Shown here: piece after piece, positions 1 through 6,587 of the stretch
Layout of the letters: each line of letters starts with the position of its first letter
Position numbering within the stretch: position 1 is the first letter of the stretch
Assembly: GCA_964496505.1 (NCBI GenBank)
Contig: CAZBZV010000013.1
Location: 4,461 to 68,460 of the forward strand
Direction: 5' to 3'
DNA from: JAABVY01 sp964496505
GTDB taxonomy: Bacteria > Zixibacteria > MSB-5A5 > JAABVY01
Length of the DNA: 64,000 nucleotides
Notes under the pieces: generated by a model
Databases searched by the model: none
Told to the model about the DNA's origin: nothing
What the model saw: the letters and a program-made list of their open reading frames with translations, nothing else
Position numbers and translations under genes: made by a program

Positions 1-1
1 G

Positions 2-232
2 GGTACAGCCTGCCATATCAAGGGCGCGCCGATGGCTCTGGAGCAGGCCGAGCAACAACTTGGCATCAAGGCCGGGCAGACGACCCCCGATTTGAGTTTC
101 ACGCTCGAGGTGGTCAACTGCGTTGGCGCTTGCGCTATGGCACCGGTCGTTATTATCGATGACAAGTATTTCGGCAATGTGCGTGTGGACAAGATGAAGA
201 GACATCTGGATGGAGTGAAGGATGAAGATTGA
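2..232 (+). CDS. NuoE-like [2Fe-2S] subunit, 5' truncated
   Basis: The gene enters from outside the window; the frame is open from base 2. The visible part matches the C-terminal half of the thioredoxin-fold [2Fe-2S] subunit of complex I, NAD-reducing hydrogenases and related dehydrogenases (NuoE/HydC family). It shows the second Cys of the first ligand pair in GTACHIKGA and the second pair in NCVGACAMAP, followed by the usual PVVIIDDKYFGNV strand. It overlaps the next gene by 11 bases, so translation is probably coupled. In the family this subunit passes electrons between the flavin subunit and the rest of the complex. An internal ATG at 32 is only a fortuitous start, because the homologous sequence continues upstream of it. 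Confidence 0.9.
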   Translation, partial: GTACHIKGAPMALEQAEQQLGIKAGQTTPDLSFTLEVVNCVGACAMAPVVIIDDKYFGNVRVDKMKRHLDGVKDED

Positions 233-2075
233 TTCACCGGATAAATTAAAGGCATGGAAAGAGGAGTGCCTGCAGAAGGACGCTAAACTCAAAAAGAAAG
301 TGATCGTCTGTTTCGGTCCGGGATGTCTGGCCGCCGGATGCAGGGAATTGTATGCCAAATTCGAGGAGATTCTGGCAGAGAAGAAGCTGGATGATATCAC
401 GCTCGAGTCGTTCAAGAAGACCGGCTGTCACGGCCTGTGCGAAAAAGGCCCGCTGGTAGTGATCGAACCGGACGGTATCTTTTATACCAGGGTCAGGACC
501 ACCCAGGTTAAAGATATTGTCGAGAAGACTCTGGAAAATGGGGAGATAATCGAGAGGCTTCTTTATAAGAATCCCAAGACCAAAGAGAGAGTAGTCAAGT
601 ATCAGGACATAGATTTTTACAAAAAGCAGAAACGCCTGGCGCTTCGTAACCTCGGGCATATCGATCCGGATAATGTCGAGGATTATATCGCCCGTGATGG
701 ATACCAGGCGGTCGTCAAGGTGCTGACCACGATGAAGCCGGAAGAGGTTATCGATGAGGTCAAGCTTTCCGGTATTCGTGGACGTGGAGGCGGAGGTTTT
801 CCTGCCGGACGCAAATGGGCGACATGCAGGAATGCCGAATCTGACGTGCGTTACGTTATCTGCAACGGCGATGAGGGCGATCCCGGTGCGTTTATGGACC
901 GCAGTATCATGGAAGGCGATCCGCATTCTGTTCTGGAGGGGATGATAATCTGCTCTTATGCAGTGGGTGCTCATGACGCTTATATCTATGTCCGCGAGGA
1001 ATACCCGCTGGCGGTGCAGCATCTGTATCAGGCGATTGACGACGCCAAAGAGCACGGCCTTCTGGGCGAGAATATTATGGGCACCGACTTCAACCTGGAT
1101 ATTCATATCAGCCGCGGCGGCGGCGCATTTGTTTGCGGCGAGTCATCCGCACTGATGAAATCTGTTGCGGGGGAAGTCGGTGAGCCCCGCGCCAAGTATA
1201 TCCATTCGGTTGTTAAGGGTCTCTGGGATAAACCCACTGTTTTGAACAATGTGGAGACGTTTGCCAATATACCGCTGATAATGAACAAGGGCGGAGAGTG
1301 GTTCAGGTCTATCGGCACCGAAAAATCAACCGGTACAAAAGCCTTTTCACTCGTCGGGAAAGTCGAAAATACCGGTTTGATCGAGGTACCGATGGGGATG
1401 ACACTGCGTGAGATAATATACGATATCGGCGGTGGAATTAAAGATGACAGAAAGTTCAAAGCTGTGCAGACCGGCGGTCCCTCGGGCGGATGCCTGCCTG
1501 AGGATAAGCTCGATCTTCCGGTTGATTTCGATACCTTGACCAAGGCCGGTTCGATGATGGGCTCGGGCGGCATGATCGTTATGGATGATCATACATGCAT
1601 GGTCGATGTCGCCAAATACTTCTTGAAGTTCCTCGTGGGCGAATCCTGCGGAAAGGATGTGCCCTGCCGCGAGGGACTGTATCAGCTTCATAAACTCGTG
1701 GTGAAGGTTACCGAGGGCAAGGCCACCGAGGGCGATCTGGACCTGATGGAACACTTGTCGGAATATATAATCAAGGGCTCACTCTGCGGGTTGGGCAAAT
1801 CCGGTCCGAATCCGTTTTTGAGTACGGTTCGCTACTTCCGCGATGAGTATCTTGCTCATATCATTGATAAGAAGTGTCCGGGCGGAGTCTGCCGTGATCT
1901 GATCAGGTTCGAGATTAATGATAAATGCACCGGTTGTACGGCCTGCATTAAGCCCTGCCCGGTTGATGCGATCACCGGTGAGAAGGATAAGCTACATATT
2001 TTGGATCAGGAAAAATGCACAAAATGCGGCGCATGCTATGCTGTATGCCAGTTTGACGCTATAGATATAATTTGA
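222..2075 (+). CDS. NuoF-like NADH-binding flavoprotein subunit with N-terminal and C-terminal Fe-S domains
   Basis: At 617 residues this has the HydB/HndC-type architecture. An N-terminal thioredoxin-like [2Fe-2S] domain (about 20-110, CFGPGC and TGCHGLC) is followed by the FMN/NADH-binding NuoF core (about 150-530, GRGGGGFPAGRKW, NGDEGDPGAFMDR, GAFVCGESSAL). A C-terminal pair of [4Fe-4S] motifs follows (CTGCTACIKPCP and CTKCGACYAVCQ). It oxidises or reduces NAD(H) and passes electrons through the clusters to a catalytic partner not visible here, such as a hydrogenase, formate dehydrogenase or aldehyde oxidoreductase. The N3-type cluster motif is unusual: it reads C476-G-K-D479-V-P-C482 with C522 downstream, so Asp stands where the family normally has the second Cys. 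The gene sits between NuoE-like and NuoG-like genes and overlaps both. Confidence 0.93.
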   Translation: MKIDSPDKLKAWKEECLQKDAKLKKKVIVCFGPGCLAAGCRELYAKFEEILAEKKLDDITLESFKKTGCHGLCEKGPLVVIEPDGIFYTRVRTTQVKDIVEKTLENGEIIERLLYKNPKTKERVVKYQDIDFYKKQKRLALRNLGHIDPDNVEDYIARDGYQAVVKVLTTMKPEEVIDEVKLSGIRGRGGGGFPAGRKWATCRNAESDVRYVICNGDEGDPGAFMDRSIMEGDPHSVLEGMIICSYAVGAHDAYIYVREEYPLAVQHLYQAIDDAKEHGLLGENIMGTDFNLDIHISRGGGAFVCGESSALMKSVAGEVGEPRAKYIHSVVKGLWDKPTVLNNVETFANIPLIMNKGGEWFRSIGTEKSTGTKAFSLVGKVENTGLIEVPMGMTLREIIYDIGGGIKDDRKFKAVQTGGPSGGCLPEDKLDLPVDFDTLTKAGSMMGSGGMIVMDDHTCMVDVAKYFLKFLVGESCGKDVPCREGLYQLHKLVVKVTEGKATEGDLDLMEHLSEYIIKGSLCGLGKSGPNPFLSTVRYFRDEYLAHIIDKKCPGGVCRDLIRFEINDKCTGCTACIKPCPVDAITGEKDKLHILDQEKCTKCGACYAVCQFDAIDII

Positions 2076-2089
2076 GAGAGGTTGATAAG

Positions 2090-2881
2090 GTGAAGATCCA
2101 GATAAATGGAAGATGGTACGAGGCGAAAGAGGGCGAGATGGTTCTTGATGTCCTGCGCCGGGAGGGAATCGAGGTTCCCGCACTGTGTGCGCATGAGGCG
2201 GTGGAACCATACGGCGCCTGCCGATTATGTATGGTTGAGATCACCCATGAAGACTGGGGCGGCTGGAAAGGGAATGTTACCTCCTGCCTCTATCCGGTCG
2301 AAGATAAATTGATTGTACATACTCACACCGAAGATGTGATCGAACTGCGTAAGATGGTACTGAACCTGCTTTTGGCGCGCTGTCCGAATACACCGGAAAT
2401 TCAGAAGCTCGCAGAGGAATACGGAATCGACACGACCAGCTTCGTTCCGCGTGAAGATGCCGATGACTGTATTATGTGCGGTTTGTGTACTCGTGTCTGC
2501 ACCAAAATGGGATTCAATGCTATTTCAGTAGCCGGGCGGGGATATGACCGCGAGGTGACAACGCCTTTGAAGGAAGCCCCTCCCGATTGTGTGGGCTGTC
2601 TGGCCTGCGTGAATATCTGTCCTACCAATCATATTAAGTATCAGGATGTGGGGACAACAAGGGAGATCTGGGGGCGTCAGTTCGAACTGGTTAAATGTAA
2701 GGAATGCGGCAAAGCCCTGATCACCCGTGAATTCGCGGATTACCTAATAGAGAATCGTGATATACCGGCAGACTATTTCGATGTCTGTGACGACTGCAAG
2801 CGCGCCGGTACCGCCAAAAATTTCAAGAAGCTAGTTCACTGGGAAGAGAAAGAAGAGGCTGAGGAGGAGGTGTCGGCATGA
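2090..2881 (+). CDS. NuoG-like / HoxU-like iron-sulfur subunit
   Basis: The protein is about 263 residues. It has a plant-type [2Fe-2S] ferredoxin domain (CAHEAVEPYGACRLCMVEI), the His-Cys [4Fe-4S] segment around MVLNLLLARCPNTPE, then two [4Fe-4S] motifs (CIMCGLCTRVC and CVGCLACVNIC). This is the short form of NuoG without the molybdopterin domain, as found in HoxU and in small subunits of NADH-linked hydrogenases and formate dehydrogenases. The GTG at 2090 is preferred because AGAGAGG sits 8 nt upstream and the product then begins directly with the ferredoxin strand KIQINGRWYEA. A TTG at 2072 would add six residues. The stop overlaps the next ATG (ATGA). An acidic tail (EEKEEAEEEV) closes the protein. 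Its role is electron wiring from the NuoF-like subunit to an unseen catalytic subunit. Confidence 0.9.
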   Translation: MKIQINGRWYEAKEGEMVLDVLRREGIEVPALCAHEAVEPYGACRLCMVEITHEDWGGWKGNVTSCLYPVEDKLIVHTHTEDVIELRKMVLNLLLARCPNTPEIQKLAEEYGIDTTSFVPREDADDCIMCGLCTRVCTKMGFNAISVAGRGYDREVTTPLKEAPPDCVGCLACVNICPTNHIKYQDVGTTREIWGRQFELVKCKECGKALITREFADYLIENRDIPADYFDVCDDCKRAGTAKNFKKLVHWEEKEEAEEEVSA

Positions 2882-3279
2882 CCAAACGATTTATTATAAG
2901 ACCGGCGCTCTGTATCGGATGCCGTACCTGTGAACTGGCCTGTTCCCTGACTCACCAGGAGGGAAAAACTCCCGGCCGCACCCGTATCTATCCATTGGCG
3001 GTGGGCAAGGAAAAATGGGTGCCGGTGGCATGCCTTCAGTGCGATGATCCAGCCTGCGTGAAATCATGCCTTGTGGATGCATTGAGACTGAACGAGGAGC
3101 TGGGGTATATCGAGCTATTGCAGGAGAGATGTATCAAGTGCCGCGCTTGTGTGGCTGCCTGCCCGTTTGGTTGCTCGCTTATCGACGAGGAACAGGAGAT
3201 TATTGTGAAATGCGATCTTTGCGAGGGCAATCCGGCCTGCGCAAGGTTCTGCCCCACCAAGGCGCTTGAATATAAATAA
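2878..3279 (+). CDS. Four-cluster ferredoxin subunit (HycB/CooF type)
   Basis: This 133-residue protein carries sixteen cysteines arranged as four [4Fe-4S] motifs (CIGCRTCELAC; CLQCDDPAC plus a following Cys; CIKCRACVAAC; CDLCEGNPAC). That layout is typical of the HycB/CooF/HydN electron-transfer subunits attached to hydrogenases, CO dehydrogenases, formate dehydrogenases and aldehyde ferredoxin oxidoreductases. It lacks a membrane anchor and a Tat signal, so it should be cytoplasmic. It overlaps the preceding gene by four bases and is the last gene of the operon, followed by a hairpin terminator. It most likely accepts or donates low-potential electrons for the NuoEFG-like module. The precise partner cannot be named from this window. 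Confidence 0.88.
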   Translation: MTKRFIIRPALCIGCRTCELACSLTHQEGKTPGRTRIYPLAVGKEKWVPVACLQCDDPACVKSCLVDALRLNEELGYIELLQERCIKCRACVAACPFGCSLIDEEQEIIVKCDLCEGNPACARFCPTKALEYK

Positions 3280-3300
3280 TCGAAATAAAGCTTCGCTTTC

Positions 3301-3335
3301 GACTGCCGGTTTCAAATCGGCAGTTTTTTATTTTA
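3301..3335 (+). terminator. Rho-independent terminator of the NuoEFG-like operon
   Basis: Stem arms ACTGCCG (3302-3308) and CGGCAGT (3318-3324) enclose a 9-nt loop and run into a T-rich tract to about 3335, 22 bases after the last stop codon. Confidence 0.85.
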
Positions 3336-3424
3336 GGGATAAATTCTGTTGTGTTTCGACTATAACTTATTAACTTGTATATTATTCAAGGATATTTGAC
3401 AGATAAAATTCGGAGGTGATCGGT

Positions 3425-4135
3425 TTGCAAAAAACTATACTTTTCGTTCTTGTCCTGACCTTTATCTTTGCATCCGCCCATGCGCAGGATAAAGAGATTA
3501 TAGAAGAACGTTACGACAGTTTAACCACAAAGTCCATATACACATATACAACCGATTCAGCCGGTCAAAAAATCAAACACGGTCTTTTTGTGGAATGGTA
3601 TGAGGACGGCATCCGTCACCTGGAGGGCAGCTATGAGCACGGCAATCTGGATGGTGTGGTGGTCGAGTATCGTCCCGATCTTACTCGCAAATCCGAGATA
3701 ACCTATGAAGAGGGCAAGGTCATAAAAAAGATCGAATATGATTCGCTTGGCCTTTATACAAAAAGTGTGGAGGATTCTTTACAGGAGAGACTGCAGGTTC
3801 TCAGAGAGGTTGTTCGCAGCGGCAAAGAGGTGGAAAAGATGGGTTATCCCCGCACGGGAAATCTGTTTATCAATCATGGCCCCGCTACCGTCTGGTACTA
3901 TGAGGGTGGCGAGTTGATGGAAAAGGGCAATTTCATGCGTGCGTCTCCTCATGGCCTTATGACTCGCTGGAATCCATTCGGACGCAAGGAATTCGAGGGT
4001 ACATTCGATAAGGGTAATATGGATGGTATCTGGATTTACTGGGACGAGGAGAGTGAGCTCGACAGAATCGAGATATATAAGAACGGCACGATGGTGGATG
4101 GGCATAAATTTCAGAAGTATGATAAAAATGAGTAG
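3425..4135 (+). CDS. Exported MORN-repeat protein (YwqK-like fold)
   Basis: The protein is about 236 residues with an N-terminal signal peptide (QKTILFVLVLTFIFASAHAQ). Two blocks of MORN/YwqK-type beta-hairpin repeats follow (about 50-105 and 150-230). Recognisable units are HGLFVEWYEDG, LEGSYEHGNLDG, HGPATVWYYEGGE, KGNFMRASPHGLM and EGTFDKGNMDGIW. Such repeats form open beta-sheets in surface or periplasmic proteins and do not by themselves define an activity. The start is taken as TTG at 3425 because GGAGG lies 8 nt upstream; a GTG at 3416 overlaps that ribosome-binding site. The gene stands three bases before the MscS gene and is probably co-transcribed with it. Its function is unknown. 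Confidence 0.75.
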   Translation: MQKTILFVLVLTFIFASAHAQDKEIIEERYDSLTTKSIYTYTTDSAGQKIKHGLFVEWYEDGIRHLEGSYEHGNLDGVVVEYRPDLTRKSEITYEEGKVIKKIEYDSLGLYTKSVEDSLQERLQVLREVVRSGKEVEKMGYPRTGNLFINHGPATVWYYEGGELMEKGNFMRASPHGLMTRWNPFGRKEFEGTFDKGNMDGIWIYWDEESELDRIEIYKNGTMVDGHKFQKYDKNE

Positions 4136-4138
4136 GAT

Positions 4139-5311
4139 ATGCCTGAGAATGTGAACGATACAGTAAGAACGATTGTCGAAGACACATCCGCATCTGCTGC
4201 CGATACAATGCAGGCGGTACAGGATACCACGACCGGATTCTTCGAGTCTATCCAGAATATCAATCCGACTGAATTGATAATAGCGCTTGCGGTTGTCTTT
4301 GGCGGCCTGATCCTTGGTATTATCCTGGAGATTTTCATTATTCGCGGCCTGCGCCGGCTGGCAAAAAATACCAAATGGGAGTGGGACGATGTTCTGATCG
4401 GATCATTCAAACGGGCAATCGTGATCTGGTTTTTTATAATCGGTCTTTATCTCGCGCTGGAAATCACCATATCCTTTGATGAAGTTGTAGAGAATACAAT
4501 CCAGAAAATAATAATAGCCCTTTTAATTCTTTCGGTGACCATAATTATAGCCCGTGCCGCATCCGGTTTCGTAAAACTGTATTCGCGCAGTTCTGAGGGG
4601 GGAATACCTGCTACATCCCTATTCTCCAACATCGCCAGCCTGATAATTATAATTGCCGGCTTTGTTATTATTCTCCAGAATCTTGGAATATCGATCACCC
4701 CCCTGATAACCGCATTGGGTATTGGTGGTCTGGCGGTGGCATTGGCATTGCAGGATACGCTCTCGAATCTTTTTGCCGGCTTTCAAATCATAGTCTCGAA
4801 ACAGGTCCGGGCTGGGGATTTTATCAGCCTGGAAGCGGGCGAAGAGGGCTATGTTACGGACGTCAAATGGCGCAATACAACGATCAGGTCTTTGCGTTCG
4901 ACGCGGGTATATATCGTTCCCAATAGCAAAGTGGCCTCTTCGATCGTGACCAATTACAGCATGCCCCGCAAGCATATCTGGATCAGGATTTATGTGGGTG
5001 TGCATTATGAATCGGATCTGGATCGTGTCGAGAAGGTGGCAATGGAAGTGGCCACGGAGGTAATCAAAGATTTTTACCCGAAGGACTTTGTTTTCAAACC
5101 GATTGTAAGGTTCAAGGAGTTCGGCGATTCCGCTATAACTTTCTCGGCCCGCCTGCCGATTCGGCAGTACATAGACCAATATAAGGTACGCAGCGAGTTT
5201 ATAAAGCGCCTGCATAAACGTTTCAATGAAGAGAAAATCGAAATTCCGTACCCGATCAGAAATCTGTATGTTCGCCGGGAAGGTGATGTTGGGCAAGCCG
5301 ATGTAGAATAA
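4139..5311 (+). CDS. MscS-family mechanosensitive ion channel
   Basis: This 390-residue membrane protein has an extracytoplasmic N-terminal stretch of about 40 residues and four hydrophobic segments. These are TELIIALAVVFGGLILGII, AIVIWFFIIGLYLALEI, KIIIALLILSVTIIIARA and SLIIIIAGFVIILQNLGI. A pore-lining glycine/alanine-rich helix follows (ALGIGGLAVALALQDTLSNLFAGF), then the MscS beta domain (GDFISLEAGEEGYVTDVKWRNTTIRS). The C-terminal alpha-beta domain ends near residue 380. The family releases small osmolytes on hypo-osmotic shock. The start codon follows the upstream stop by three bases, so the two genes form a short operon. No terminator is obvious in the next 50 bases. Confidence 0.92.
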   Translation: MPENVNDTVRTIVEDTSASAADTMQAVQDTTTGFFESIQNINPTELIIALAVVFGGLILGIILEIFIIRGLRRLAKNTKWEWDDVLIGSFKRAIVIWFFIIGLYLALEITISFDEVVENTIQKIIIALLILSVTIIIARAASGFVKLYSRSSEGGIPATSLFSNIASLIIIIAGFVIILQNLGISITPLITALGIGGLAVALALQDTLSNLFAGFQIIVSKQVRAGDFISLEAGEEGYVTDVKWRNTTIRSLRSTRVYIVPNSKVASSIVTNYSMPRKHIWIRIYVGVHYESDLDRVEKVAMEVATEVIKDFYPKDFVFKPIVRFKEFGDSAITFSARLPIRQYIDQYKVRSEFIKRLHKRFNEEKIEIPYPIRNLYVRREGDVGQADVE

Positions 5312-5367
5312 CATCTTATGAATTCCTCCAGTAGACCTCGGCGGTTGTCACAAAATTATAAATTAAC

Positions 5368-5396
5368 TTGACGAATGAAAAATTGAATCGGATATT
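5368..5396 (+). promoter_or_regulatory. Putative sigma70-type promoter of the mevalonate operon
   Basis: TTGACG (5368-5373) and GATATT (5391-5396) are separated by 17 nt, about 70 bases upstream of the isomerase gene. This is the only promoter-like pair visible before the five-activity mevalonate operon, whose later genes are 1 bp apart or overlap. Confidence 0.5.
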
Positions 5397-5466
5397 AAAA
5401 GGCCTTGTACAAAAGTAATTAGTGGAACATGTGTTCCAGCTTTTCGTTCTCTAAGCTGAGCAAGGA

Positions 5467-6586
5467 ATGGTTGAAAAAATGGGTTTTTCAGATAAATCGA
5501 AGCTCACAGTTGAGCGCAAAAACCAGCACCTGCAGATTGTGGTGGAAAATGATGTTGTGCATCATGAATCCACCATGNNNNNNNNNNATGCTGGAGGACG
5601 TGCATCTTCTGCACAACGCCCTTCCCGAACTGAATCTGGACGATATCGAACTTGAGACGGAATTTTTCGGAAAAAAACTCAAGGCCCCACTAATGATAAC
5701 CAGCATGACCGGCGGAGCTGATTTTGCGGAAAAGCTGAACTCCGGTCTGGCAGAAGCGGCTGAGATGCATGGTATCGCCTTTGCAGTCGGCAGCCAGAGA
5801 GTAATGCTGCGGCATCCCGAGGTATCGAGCCATTTTGCCGTTAGAAATGCCATTCCCAATGGCGTTCTTCTGGGCAATATAGGCGCAGTGCAGTTGGAGG
5901 AGTATCCTCTCGATAAAATCGCCGGATTGGTGGAGCAGATCGAGGCCGATGGTATATGCGTGCATCTGAATCCCGGACAGGAACTAATGCAGGCCGAGGG
6001 TCATCGCAATTTCAAAGGTATAGTCGACCGAATTGCCCGTTTGGTGGAGCTTCTTGACGGTAATGTTCTTGTTAAAGAAACGGGCGCGGGGCTCTCGCCG
6101 CGGGCGCTTGAAAGGTTGGCTTCAATAGGTGTGCGCTATATCGATATCTCCGGCGCCGGAGGAACCTCCTGGACCAAAGTGGAATCGTACAGGGCTCAAT
6201 CGAAAATTTTACGCAGTGCGGGCAAAACATTTTCCAATTGGGGAGTGCCAACTGCGTATAGTCTTATTAACGCCCCGAATTCCATTTCCGATGATATTTG
6301 CCTCATCGGTTCGGGCGGTATAGAAAATGGCCTCGATTCGGCCCGTGCAATTGCGTTGGGAGCCGATATTGCGGGTTTTGCCAGGGCAATTTTGCTGGCA
6401 TTTGTGGATAACGGAGTGCAGGGTGCCTCCGATTTTATCGAGAGCAATATTTATGAACTCAAGACCGCCATGCTGTTGACCGGCTCGAGAAATATCGGGG
6501 ATTTGAAAAACGCGCCCCGTGTGTATACCGGAAAACTGCTTGAGTGGCTTAAAAACTCGGAAAGTCATCTGGGAGATAAAGGATAA
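5467..6586 (+). CDS. fni: Type 2 isopentenyl-diphosphate delta-isomerase (FMN-dependent), interrupted by an assembly gap
   Basis: This enzyme interconverts IPP and DMAPP with reduced FMN. Motifs seen are KLTVERKNQHLQI at the N terminus, PLMITSMTGGA, AVGSQRVMLRHPE, HLNPGQELMQAEGH, VKETGAGLS, IDISGAGGTSW and GSGGIENGLDSARAIALGAD. Ten Ns at 5578-5587 split the gene, and the two sides lie in different frames only because the gap has an arbitrary length. The left flank ends in ATG and the right flank begins with ATG. Collapsing the gap on that shared ATG gives one frame of about 368 residues, close to the family length. So this is an intact gene, not a frameshift. The start ATG at 5467 has AAGGA directly adjacent; ATG at 5479 is an alternative. 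It is the first gene of the mevalonate operon. Confidence 0.9.
5578..5587. other. Assembly gap (10 N) inside fni
   Basis: Ten undetermined bases join two contigs. The flanks ...CCACCATG and ATGCTGGAG... share ATG, and merging there restores the isomerase reading frame (HESTM followed by LEDVHLL). Confidence 0.95.
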
Positions 6587-6587
6587 G

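Noticed and set aside
246..1754. Long open frames on the minus strand opposite the NuoF-like gene
   Set aside because: They mirror a strongly conserved plus-strand gene, have no family-like motifs and no ribosome-binding sites.
1..3279. Respiratory complex I
   Set aside because: Only NuoE/F/G-like soluble subunits plus a ferredoxin are present, with the short NuoG form and HydB-type fused NuoF; no membrane subunits follow before the terminator.
5429..5577. An N-terminal extension of fni in the other frame reading through the Ns
   Set aside because: The frame starting at 5467 carries the conserved RKNQHLQI segment; the alternative frame is an artefact of the arbitrary gap length.
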